Shown one piece after another: positions 8,149 through 14,434 of a stretch of 14,434 bases of DNA. Each line of letters starts with the position of its first letter. Position 1 is the stretch's first letter. Source of the stretch: Gracilaria caudata (taxonomy: Eukaryota; Rhodophyta; Florideophyceae; Gracilariales; Gracilariaceae); contig JASCIV010000684.1 of the NCBI GenBank assembly GCA_030374735.1, positions 1-14,434 on the forward strand, read 5' to 3'. The notes under the pieces are model-generated. The model had not been told where the DNA came from and ran no database searches. It was given only the letters and a program-made list of their open reading frames with translations. The position numbers and the translations under genes are program-made.

Positions 8149-8686
8149 CAAGCTGCCCGTTCGCCATGATAAATACAAACCAATGCTCCCGCGAACCATT
8201 CGCGTCATTGCTTTTAAAAGGGCGCGGTATCGATTCAACTCTCAATTTAAACCTTGTACGATGTAAAACCAAGATGTTTCCCTTTTCGGACACGCTCATC
8301 ACCGTCTCCTCCGTGCAGGCATTGTGCAATGTTATAAGATTTAAATTTCCCTCATTCTACCTCAGCGCCAAACGTCGCTTACATCCGCGCCAAGCAACGC
8401 TTTTGCATAGCTCATTAAACTCTCCACGCCGTAGATAGGGTGTCACCACTTTTTCTTATGGTTTCTACCAATATTAAGGACGAATAGCATGTGGCAATGT
8501 ATACGCGCAGCTTAGCACGATACTTCCCTACTCAAATTCTGTCGAGAGCAGAGCGACTTTTGTACGACCATAACTCTCGGTCCCGCAATTTGTTTTCACG
8601 CCAGCCTCAACCTAACTCTGTGCAAACTGCCTTCCCTCTTCCTTGTCCCTGCGAGAAACTTCTCAGTTCTGCAGCTTGATTTTGTT
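8149..8686 (+). promoter_or_regulatory. RRM to unknown-gene intergenic region
   Basis: This 538-base stretch has no supportable gene. A small dyad, CGCGAA-CCA-TTCGCG (8190-8204), follows the RRM stop by 42 bases. CCAAT occurs at 8468-8472 in the orientation of the downstream gene. GCGCCAAA at 8365-8372 is an E2F-like octamer on the minus strand, but single octamers like this are expected by chance. A 60-codon ORF at 8497-8679 ends 7 bases before the downstream ATG and may be a uORF if it lies within the transcript. Confidence 0.5.
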
Positions 8687-10063
8687 ATGAACATGAGTGA
8701 AGAAGAAACGCTTGCCCCTTCCCCAAGAGATAGGGCAAGACCCCGTATTATACAAACCCGACAGTCCCTAGGAGCCGTTGGGCGAGTTGCGTCTCGAGTA
8801 AAATTTTCTGGAATGTCAATGATGCCCACGTCTATTCTAGGATGGGGAAAAGAAGATGAGGACAATGTAAATGTTTCACCCTGGGCAGCAGAGAAAAGTG
8901 CATTAGCACCAATGTCACAGTCCGAGCCAGATCACGAGCCCCTGAAAAAGAAGAGCACAAGGTCACCAAGAACAAGAGAATCCGAGGTTTTCGCTTCCCC
9001 CGTTTCCAACAATTCACGTCAGGGAACGTTGGAGGATGTCAGCAGAAGCATCCAAAGGAGGAAAACTGGAAACTTCAGTGGCTTTGCTCGTAAGACTGAC
9101 AATGGTTTTGGTAACGCAACCGAGCCTAATGGACGCAGAATACTTAAATCTGCCTCCAATCTCGCCCCTCGTCACAGCTCTACACAAGGTGATGACAAGA
9201 CCGACACACTTTCGACACTTGACTTAAAGAAAAACAAACAAGTGGCGGCCAATTTCAATCCGGCGTTATTGATGAAAGGGGTTTCTAAGTTAATACTACG
9301 GAGTGGAGGTGGTGATGCTGAAGGAAAGACGAAAATATCATCAGAGGTAGGCTTGAAGAGTTCTTCAGTACCCGGTACATCGCCGATATCCGATGACGTT
9401 GACAATGATATTGAAAACCAGAGGAATCTTAAAACGCGCCGAGTATCTCGAGGATTTGGCCTTCATAAACAAAAGACCCAAGAAGATGTCGAAGGAAACA
9501 AAAACAAAATTGTTTCGACCCCTGCGAAAGAATCGGGAAATGCCCAGAGTAGAAATAAGGTTGCAGTCGAGATCACTCGAGGACTTGCAAAAAGTATTTC
9601 TTCAGCAGCAAGGGCACCACTAGACCTCGTATCCGACAAAAGCACGTCAGCAGATCACCAGGCAAGAGGCAGCAAGCATCACAACGGAAAGCATCAGGTG
9701 CAATTCAGCGTGTCTGGAAGGGACAAAGAGGCAAGACCTACTAAGCCAAGGAATTCATGGTTTGGGTTCGGACGAGAAGAAAAATCGATCGAAGAACCGA
9801 AAAAACGTGGAACTTCTAGAGTTAGGATGAAGTCTAAACTTCGGGCCCAATCGAGTCCCTCACAAACAACAACTCCTGGTGAAGTGAAAAAGAAGAATCC
9901 AAGAGGATTGGATAAAGTTGTTGATTTTGCTGTCGATGAATACTTTGACAGTGAGGAAGATGAGATCGAAGCGGGTGGGAATGTTCGATCTCTTGCTGAG
10001 GATGATTTCATTTCCTATCAAACAAGACATATGAGGAAAGGAGACCGTGGGAGAAATCGTTGA
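8687..10063 (+). CDS. Basic, low-complexity protein of unknown function
   Basis: This is a 458-residue uninterrupted ORF with no domain I recognise. It is rich in Ser, Lys, Arg, Asn and Gly, with little hydrophobic content, so it is probably intrinsically disordered and soluble. Visible features are an acidic start MNMSEEE, two RRx[S/T] basophilic-kinase-type sites (RRKT 124-127, RRVS 251-254) and three Gly/Phe motifs in basic surroundings (FSGFARK 130-136, RGFGLHKQK 255-263, WFGFGREEK 358-366). There are short hydrophobic patches FNPALLMKGVSKLIL (190-204) and VAVEITRGLAKSI (292-304), an acidic DEYFDSEEDEIE near 417-428, and a basic C-terminus. ATG at 8687 is first; a second at 8693 would cost two residues. 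Its length without stops argues that it is real. The spaced motifs suggest a multivalent scaffold or phosphoprotein (inference). It is convergent with the phycoerythrin gamma gene. Confidence 0.7.
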   Translation: MNMSEEETLAPSPRDRARPRIIQTRQSLGAVGRVASRVKFSGMSMMPTSILGWGKEDEDNVNVSPWAAEKSALAPMSQSEPDHEPLKKKSTRSPRTRESEVFASPVSNNSRQGTLEDVSRSIQRRKTGNFSGFARKTDNGFGNATEPNGRRILKSASNLAPRHSSTQGDDKTDTLSTLDLKKNKQVAANFNPALLMKGVSKLILRSGGGDAEGKTKISSEVGLKSSSVPGTSPISDDVDNDIENQRNLKTRRVSRGFGLHKQKTQEDVEGNKNKIVSTPAKESGNAQSRNKVAVEITRGLAKSISSAARAPLDLVSDKSTSADHQARGSKHHNGKHQVQFSVSGRDKEARPTKPRNSWFGFGREEKSIEEPKKRGTSRVRMKSKLRAQSSPSQTTTPGEVKKKNPRGLDKVVDFAVDEYFDSEEDEIEAGGNVRSLAEDDFISYQTRHMRKGDRGRNR

Positions 10064-10504
10064 AATACAATGAAGCGAAGCATTAGAACAAGAATCGAGA
10101 TGGAAACTAAGATATTATTAAACCCAACTGATTTCAACCTGAACAACGTCCAGTCCGTTTCTCTAACAATGATTGTTGACCTACCCGCAAGACGAGCATC
10201 TCTAAACGCATGTGCTCTGTATCCTCTGTAGAGATGAAGAGGCTTTCAAGACTGAAACGTGCACCACCTTCGTTGAGCTTGTTCCATATCCAATCATCTT
10301 TTTGTAGTGAGCACCAAAGACAATGCAGAAACACACAGCAAGACACATTCGAATCAGGATAGTGAAGTAGACGTTTTCTTTACTGACAGTTCATGGCCGC
10401 AGTTGAAGTGAACTATTTCAAGCATACCAAAAAGAAAGAACTATAAAGGAGAGGACAATGAAGCTGATACGTGAGCTTAATGTAGCATAAACTGTCTAAA
10501 GTTC
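10064..10504. other. Convergent 3' intergenic region
   Basis: This 441-base A-rich stretch between two converging genes should hold both 3' UTRs and polyadenylation sites. I see no gene in it. An 8-base perfect stem, CATCTCTA (10197-10204) with TAGAGATG (10229-10236), encloses a 24-base loop. AACAAT-G-ATTGTT at 10165-10177 is a small dyad. Confidence 0.6.
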
Positions 10505-11461
10505 TTAATCACGGCACATAGCTGCAGCAACAGCGGGGTACATGAAGATTTGAGTCTCTTCGTGGTGGCAAGTGCTGGCATACAGCTTGCGAGCAGTGCG
10601 GGCAGATTCGTACTGCTGACCAGTGACGGTGATGGCAGACTGCTGCCCCGCACGGAATTCGGAGGCCAAAGCGGCGACACGAAGGTTATCGGCGTCTCCC
10701 TTAGCGTACCCATCCTCGCACACACCTACTCGGTAAACACCTGACGGATGGGCCTTGGCGGTGAGCTGAGCACGCACACCAGCTGCCATATAATCCTCAG
10801 CGATAGAAGACGGAGTCACAACTCTGTAGCAAGTCCCCATAGCCTCAGCACGACCGGCAAGGTAGGTCGCAGATGACATGGGCATGGTCGAGAACTGCTG
10901 TTCTTCTCTGTGGCAGCCGTTGGCCATGATGAAACACAGACGACGGTTTTCATACCTTTCGGCGAGACGGGCGTTAATTGGCTTCTGAGCCTGGCGGAAA
11001 GCCTTGGTGCGGTTGAAGACGCGCTTCTCGAAAGCTTGTTGCGGAACGGTTCCCTCCGTGCACTTGGTGTTGTATGTTCCGAAGGGAACGGCTGAACGTT
11101 TGTACACTTGCATCATGCCCTTTGCACAGTACTCATCGTATTTCATAAGAATGCTGGCAGAGGCGGTCGGAACATTGCAGTTGGAAATGGAGTAGTGACC
11201 GGCCATGGCAGAGGAATTAGGGTAGTCGAGGGTGACTGGGTAGCCAGCTCGCTTGTAGGAAGCTAGCTTCTTCGGACGAGAGTAGTCGATGTTGATCTTC
11301 CCTAACTTCTGGAACTTCCTCTGGAAGGCATCCACAGCCATACTCACTCCCGTGGGAGAAGCGGATTTCTTGTGTGGGGAGACATTATTGGAAGTGAAGG
11401 AAGAGGTTCCGACCTTGACGGCAGAGAACATTCCATTTACGGCAAAAGCAGGGGAGTCCAT
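10505..11461 (-). CDS. Phycoerythrin gamma subunit (chromophorylated phycobilisome rod linker), plastid precursor
   Basis: The protein has 318 residues and one exon. Gamma subunits sit in the central cavity of phycoerythrin hexamers, link them in phycobilisome rods and carry bilins; red algae encode them in the nucleus. The N-terminus MDSPAFAVNGMFSAV is Ser/Thr/Ala-rich with Phe near the start, fitting a red-algal transit peptide; maturation probably occurs near residues 35-45. The mature part is a diverged duplication of about 90 residues. Unit 1 (about 108-198) and unit 2 (about 221-313) share Y-x3-G (Y111/Y224), P-x-G-x-Y (P126/P239), Cys C134/C248, a Phe-Arg segment, Y-E (Y170/Y284) and the strong C-H-x-E-E block (C183/C298). 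The repeated cysteines are the best candidates for bilin attachment (inference). Eleven or so cysteines overall is high for a stromal protein. Expression is probably light-regulated. The start is the first ATG. Confidence 0.92.
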   Translation of the reverse strand: MDSPAFAVNGMFSAVKVGTSSFTSNNVSPHKKSASPTGVSMAVDAFQRKFQKLGKINIDYSRPKKLASYKRAGYPVTLDYPNSSAMAGHYSISNCNVPTASASILMKYDEYCAKGMMQVYKRSAVPFGTYNTKCTEGTVPQQAFEKRVFNRTKAFRQAQKPINARLAERYENRRLCFIMANGCHREEQQFSTMPMSSATYLAGRAEAMGTCYRVVTPSSIAEDYMAAGVRAQLTAKAHPSGVYRVGVCEDGYAKGDADNLRVAALASEFRAGQQSAITVTGQQYESARTARKLYASTCHHEETQIFMYPAVAAAMCRD

Positions 11462-11719
11462 GGTTGGAAAAGAGGTAGAAGCAAAGCACAGGAACGAAAG
11501 CGGCGCAAGCGGACAAGATTGACGGCGGGGACCCGAGGCGATGCTTTATTGAGCGATTGGGTAACTTTCAACTCCAACGCAAACCAAACCATGCCGTTCA
11601 GCACAGCTGGATAGCGTCGTACAGACGGCTTCGGATTGGCGCGCAGCTGCGCAGATTGTGTGCTCGCGATCTGGCGGCGCGTGGCTTCTGCCATCAAAAA
11701 CCCTCAGCGCGCTACTTGG

Positions 11720-11727
11720 CCACGTGG
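11720..11727. promoter_or_regulatory. G-box (CCACGTGG)
   Basis: CACGTG core flanked symmetrically by C and G. In plants, G-boxes bind bZIP and bHLH factors and are frequent in light-regulated promoters. Here it lies 259 bases upstream of the phycoerythrin gamma ATG. Whether red-algal factors use it is unknown. Confidence 0.45.
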
Positions 11728-11806
11728 TGGGTCCTGCACGAGAGAGCCCAGAATCTGCGTTGTAAAAATCCTTTCCGCAAGAGATTACCGCTTTGGGGAA
11801 GGGCTA

Positions 11807-11846
11807 GCGTTCTACCTTCGTAGACCTCGTGGCAAGGCTAGAACGC
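11807..11846. repeat. Bulged 12-bp hairpin
   Basis: GCGTTCTA followed by CCTT (11807-11818) pairs with AAGG, one bulged C, and TAGAACGC (11834-11846), leaving a 15-base loop. It lies about 150 bases past the PIF1 stop and about 350 upstream of the gamma gene, so it may act in RNA or DNA. Confidence 0.5.
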
Positions 11847-11889
11847 AAGATAACCCTTTCTCGAAATTCCTATCCAAGACCGGTGTTCG

Positions 11890-11929
11890 ATGTCCATCAT
11901 CAGACGGTGTCCATCATCATGATGGACAT
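11890..11929. repeat. Direct and inverted repeat cluster
   Basis: TGTCCATCATCA occurs at 11891-11902 and again at 11908-11919. The second copy runs into its own reverse complement, making a 10-base-arm dyad with a single central base (11908-11928). The first copy can pair with the same right arm (11890-11899 with 11920-11929), so two alternative foldings exist. Confidence 0.7.
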
Positions 11930-11999
11930 AATGTGGCAGCTCATCGATTATCTTTAAAGAGTTGATGCCTGCCCATGTGCACGAAGGGTACATAAGTGA

Positions 12000-14216
12000 C
12001 TAGTTTTTCATCCTCCGGCGCGGGTCAGAGACTTGGCTGTTCCACCATTCATCACAATTGGTCAACACCAGCAGTTCACTGTCACTCACCGCGAACTCAT
12101 CTTCCTCCTCCTCGTCATCCTCTTTCTTCACCTTGCGTCTTTCGTTCTCCACAGTTTCGTGAAAAGCCCTAACTTTGTGATGCGTCATGACCTTGAAGGG
12201 ATTAAAGCTCACAAGGCGAAGACCTTGTAGACTTGTAGCTCGAGACAATGCCACATACACCTGTCCGTAGTCGAATGAATTCCCAACATCAGTCTCCACG
12301 TTCAATAACGTCATTCCCTGCGCTTTGTGTATTGAAAGCGCCCACCCCAGTGTTAAAGGAACTTGAACTCTCGTTCCAACCACTTGTCCGTGCAGTCCGT
12401 ACACTGACCATTTCACAGCTGGAACCGACTGCCAAGCCCCGTTATCAAACTTCACAATGGGCGTGAAGTACGGTTTTTCCGCACTCATGATCACGGCACC
12501 ATCATCGTCCCGCGGCAATTCCTTAAACAGCTTTGAAATAATCTCACTTTCCTTCTCCTCATTAAATTCTACTTGCTCTTCTGGTAAGAGTCCATCCTGC
12601 ATTAACTCATCTTTTCGCTCAGTCAAGTCTTCCTTTGTCATGAACTTGAACTTCTCTAGCTGTTCTAATCGAGCTTTGCCAGATAGTCTAAATCCAGTCA
12701 CGATCCCACCGCTACCATTCACGATTCCCATGTCTGGATCTATGTTTTTAACACAGAGCACTCGACAGGACTTCTTAACCGTGAACGACTTGAGACCTGA
12801 AACACCGTCCAGCATTGCACGAACCGTATTTTTGTTGAGCGCACCAAGTTCAGCTGAGACCATATCCTCTGCCATATATCGAACAGCCTGCACTGGAATC
12901 GCATTCAGCCGCATAATATTTTCCCTATTCACCTGGCTTCGGTAGGGATACAACTTTGTGTAATGAATTTCCGCGCCATTCTCATCCATTTCCACGGGAA
13001 CAGCACCCCGCCTCACACAACAAGCATCCAATACATTCTTCGTTGCTTTTGACACCACCCCACGACGAAGCTCATTCAACATCCCGATAAACACCTTGTC
13101 ATTTTGTCGATGAACGTTGCGTAAACAGTACGTCTTCTTTATGCAACGTTTCCATGCCTTTGCTTCAAACGCAAAGAACTTTTCCTTCATGAACTGATGA
13201 CGATAATCGGAGCAACTAACTGGAGGGAGTTGGAAAAAGTCGCCACAAACAATAACTTGCAAGCCACCAAACACGGGGGGTGTTGAATCGTCGTTCCCTT
13301 CATCTCTGTCTTGTGCAACATTTGTCTTTGAGCGTCGTCGACTACTACTGTCCTCCTTGGTCTCTTTCCCATGCGCACACATGAGTTCAATCTTATCAAA
13401 CAAGAAGGAATCAATCATAGAAATCTCATCAATGACAAGGACATCAAGTCCCCTTAACCGTTGCCTCAGTTGTCGATCACGACGGGCGCGTCTTCTAAGC
13501 GTTCCTTCGGGATCCATTCCCAACCCCAGCGAAAGAAATGAATGCACGGTACAACCTCGAATTGCAACAGCAGCGCATCCAGTGCTGGCTGTAACAGCAA
13601 CTCTCTTTGCACTTTCACGCAACTCAGATATGATTCGACGAAGAACAAACGATTTTCCAACACCAGCACTGCCCGTGAGAAAGAAGCTATCGCCCCTTTT
13701 GGCAGCTTCTAACGCAGCTGTCTGGTAGTGGTCCAGCGTCACTTCATCCTCGATATCGCAAGGTGGTTGTTTCTGACGTAGTGGACTTTTCCCCTGTTCA
13801 TCCTGCTGTGCTTTAGCTCCTTTCGAGTTCGGTGAACCATTCGTAGTGGCATTTTTTGCACATAATCCATTTTGAGGATGAGATTGCTGCCTAGCAGAAG
13901 GGTTTGTGCACAAAACGGTACTCGATTGCTTTAAAAGGGATGTCGACTCGCGATGAGAACGCTCATGAGAAGGCTGCGTGGAGTCTGTTCGAGCCATAGA
14001 CTGTGATAAAATTGGGGTCCATCTCGAAATAGCACGTGAAACAGATTTCATGCGACGTCGCCGCCAGGCCTGCGCTTGGGCGAGGGTGTGGTCAAAGGAA
14101 GCAGGAGGGGCATCATCGTCGACAACTTTCTGCGTATCCACCAAACGTTCTGGAGAACAAGAAAGCTTCGGGCGCTTTGCACAAGGTATTGGGGATGGAG
14201 TGGTCGATAGATTCAT
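12000..14216 (-). CDS. PIF1-family 5'-3' DNA helicase
   Basis: The protein has 738 residues from the first ATG. PIF1 helicases (SF1B) unwind DNA 5'-3', resolve G-quadruplexes and act at telomeres, replication forks and in mitochondria. All core motifs are visible: Walker A GSAGVGKS (182-189), ASTGCAAVAIRGCTVHSF (210-227), Walker B VIDEIS (261-266), GDFFQLPPVS (325-334), LRNVHRQ (365-371), the motif LGWALSIHKAQGMTL (623-637) and VYVALSRATSLQGL (653-666). The first 150 residues are low complexity with KRPK near residue 14 and RRRR near 52-55, suggesting nuclear localisation. No clear mitochondrial presequence is seen. Two insertions stand out: a charged one at about 281-314 between Walker B and GDFFQLPP, and a Glu/Lys-rich one at about 516-575. 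An acidic stretch precedes the C-terminus. Other members can be nuclear, mitochondrial or both. The upstream frame stays open to 14346 without an ATG. Confidence 0.93.
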   Translation of the reverse strand: MNLSTTPSPIPCAKRPKLSCSPERLVDTQKVVDDDAPPASFDHTLAQAQAWRRRRMKSVSRAISRWTPILSQSMARTDSTQPSHERSHRESTSLLKQSSTVLCTNPSARQQSHPQNGLCAKNATTNGSPNSKGAKAQQDEQGKSPLRQKQPPCDIEDEVTLDHYQTAALEAAKRGDSFFLTGSAGVGKSFVLRRIISELRESAKRVAVTASTGCAAVAIRGCTVHSFLSLGLGMDPEGTLRRRARRDRQLRQRLRGLDVLVIDEISMIDSFLFDKIELMCAHGKETKEDSSSRRRSKTNVAQDRDEGNDDSTPPVFGGLQVIVCGDFFQLPPVSCSDYRHQFMKEKFFAFEAKAWKRCIKKTYCLRNVHRQNDKVFIGMLNELRRGVVSKATKNVLDACCVRRGAVPVEMDENGAEIHYTKLYPYRSQVNRENIMRLNAIPVQAVRYMAEDMVSAELGALNKNTVRAMLDGVSGLKSFTVKKSCRVLCVKNIDPDMGIVNGSGGIVTGFRLSGKARLEQLEKFKFMTKEDLTERKDELMQDGLLPEEQVEFNEEKESEIISKLFKELPRDDDGAVIMSAEKPYFTPIVKFDNGAWQSVPAVKWSVYGLHGQVVGTRVQVPLTLGWALSIHKAQGMTLLNVETDVGNSFDYGQVYVALSRATSLQGLRLVSFNPFKVMTHHKVRAFHETVENERRKVKKEDDEEEEDEFAVSDSELLVLTNCDEWWNSQVSDPRRRMKN

Positions 14217-14242
14217 CGCAAGTTCCAATAATAACTGAACAT
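14213..14242 (-). promoter_or_regulatory. Short uORF overlapping the PIF1 start (ATGA)
   Basis: On the minus strand an ATG at 14242-14240 opens nine codons (MFSYYWNLR) closed by TGA at 14215-14213. That TGA overlaps the PIF1 ATG (14216-14214) as ATGA, the arrangement used for termination-reinitiation. It matters only if the transcript start lies upstream of 14242. Confidence 0.55.
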
Positions 14243-14286
14243 GATGGTGAGTGTTTTCGGAAGAAGTCGCTGTTACGGGCGATGCA

Positions 14287-14300
14287 TTTTGGCGCGAAAA
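14287..14300. promoter_or_regulatory. E2F-type element
   Basis: TTTTGGCGCGAAAA matches the full E2F/DP consensus TTTSGCGCSAAA with A/T extension on both sides and is nearly palindromic. It lies 71 bases upstream of the PIF1 start codon, where an S-phase control element would be expected for a DNA-replication helicase. Confidence 0.55.
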
Positions 14301-14434
14301 TGTACACCAAATGAAAACACAATTTGCACGGAACCTTTTTTGTTCTTATGGGATATCGGCAAACTGACAAAAACGACGCAAAGCCAGCAACGCAAACAGC
14401 CATCGACCGACCAGTGACCAGTCCGCTGGCCTCC
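14301..14434. other. Upstream flank of PIF1 to window end
   Basis: No gene is supportable here. The only repeat seen is a tandem GACCAGT at 14409-14415 and 14416-14422. The region probably contains the distal PIF1 promoter. Confidence 0.5.

Larger units (their letters stand above)
11462..11999 (-). promoter_or_regulatory. Promoter region of the phycoerythrin gamma gene / PIF1 3' UTR
   Basis: Transcription of PIF1 must end and that of the gamma gene must begin within these 538 bases. Visible elements on the gamma-gene strand are CCAAT boxes at 11556-11560 and 11635-11639, and a G-box CCACGTGG at 11720-11727, about 260 bases before the start. Further upstream lie a bulged hairpin (11807-11846) and a direct/inverted repeat cluster (11890-11929). 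No gene is supportable here. Confidence 0.6.

Noticed and set aside
11881..11929. tRNA-like TTCGA near the repeat cluster
   Set aside because: No acceptor, D or anticodon stems can be drawn around it.
12457..12945. 162-codon plus-strand Ser-rich ORF
   Set aside because: It is an antisense shadow of the well-supported PIF1 helicase.

Overview
This window looks like nuclear DNA of a phycoerythrin-containing red alga. The strongest clue is a nucleus-type gene for a phycoerythrin gamma subunit (linker) at 10505-11461 on the minus strand. Two predicted plastid precursors here carry a phenylalanine close to the N-terminus (AFV, AFA), as red-algal transit peptides do. A mitochondrial-type bL19 gene with a presequence, GTATGT...AG spliceosomal introns, and monocistronic genes separated by 50 to 1050 bases all point to a compact eukaryotic genome with few introns. 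A unicellular Porphyridium-like alga is my best guess, but the species cannot be fixed from the sequence alone.

Layout. 62-3673 (+) is a three-exon gene for a large protein of about 1109 residues with two AAA+ modules, the second degenerate, and two copies of a winged-helix-like motif in its N-terminal half. 3730-4407 (-) is a RING-H2 protein (putative E3 ubiquitin ligase), convergent with the AAA gene. 4652-5236 (+) is a type II (Prx5-like) peroxiredoxin with a likely plastid transit peptide; it shares a 244-base divergent intergenic region with the RING gene. 5550-6158 (+) is mitochondrial ribosomal protein bL19m. 6159-7209 is a gap of about 1 kb with no supportable gene but several perfect palindromes and hairpins. 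7210-8148 (+) is a nuclear-type protein with two RRM-like domains. 8687-10063 (+) is a basic, low-complexity protein of unknown function. 10505-11461 (-) is the phycoerythrin gamma subunit. 12000-14216 (-) is a PIF1-family DNA helicase.

The genes do not form one pathway or operon. They cover light harvesting (gamma subunit), plastid peroxide detoxification (peroxiredoxin), mitochondrial translation (bL19m), genome maintenance (PIF1), protein turnover (RING-H2), RNA binding (RRM protein) and two largely uncharacterised proteins.

The points most worth checking are these. An intron-like 87-base in-frame segment lies inside the RRM gene but encodes what looks like the first beta strand of RRM 1 (a possible exitron). 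The PIF1 gene has a 9-codon uORF whose stop overlaps its start as ATGA, and a 14-base E2F-type element lies just upstream. An inverted and direct repeat cluster and a G-box lie between PIF1 and the gamma-subunit gene. The AAA protein has an unusual architecture with a catalytically broken second module. I see no transposon, CRISPR array, tRNA or rRNA.
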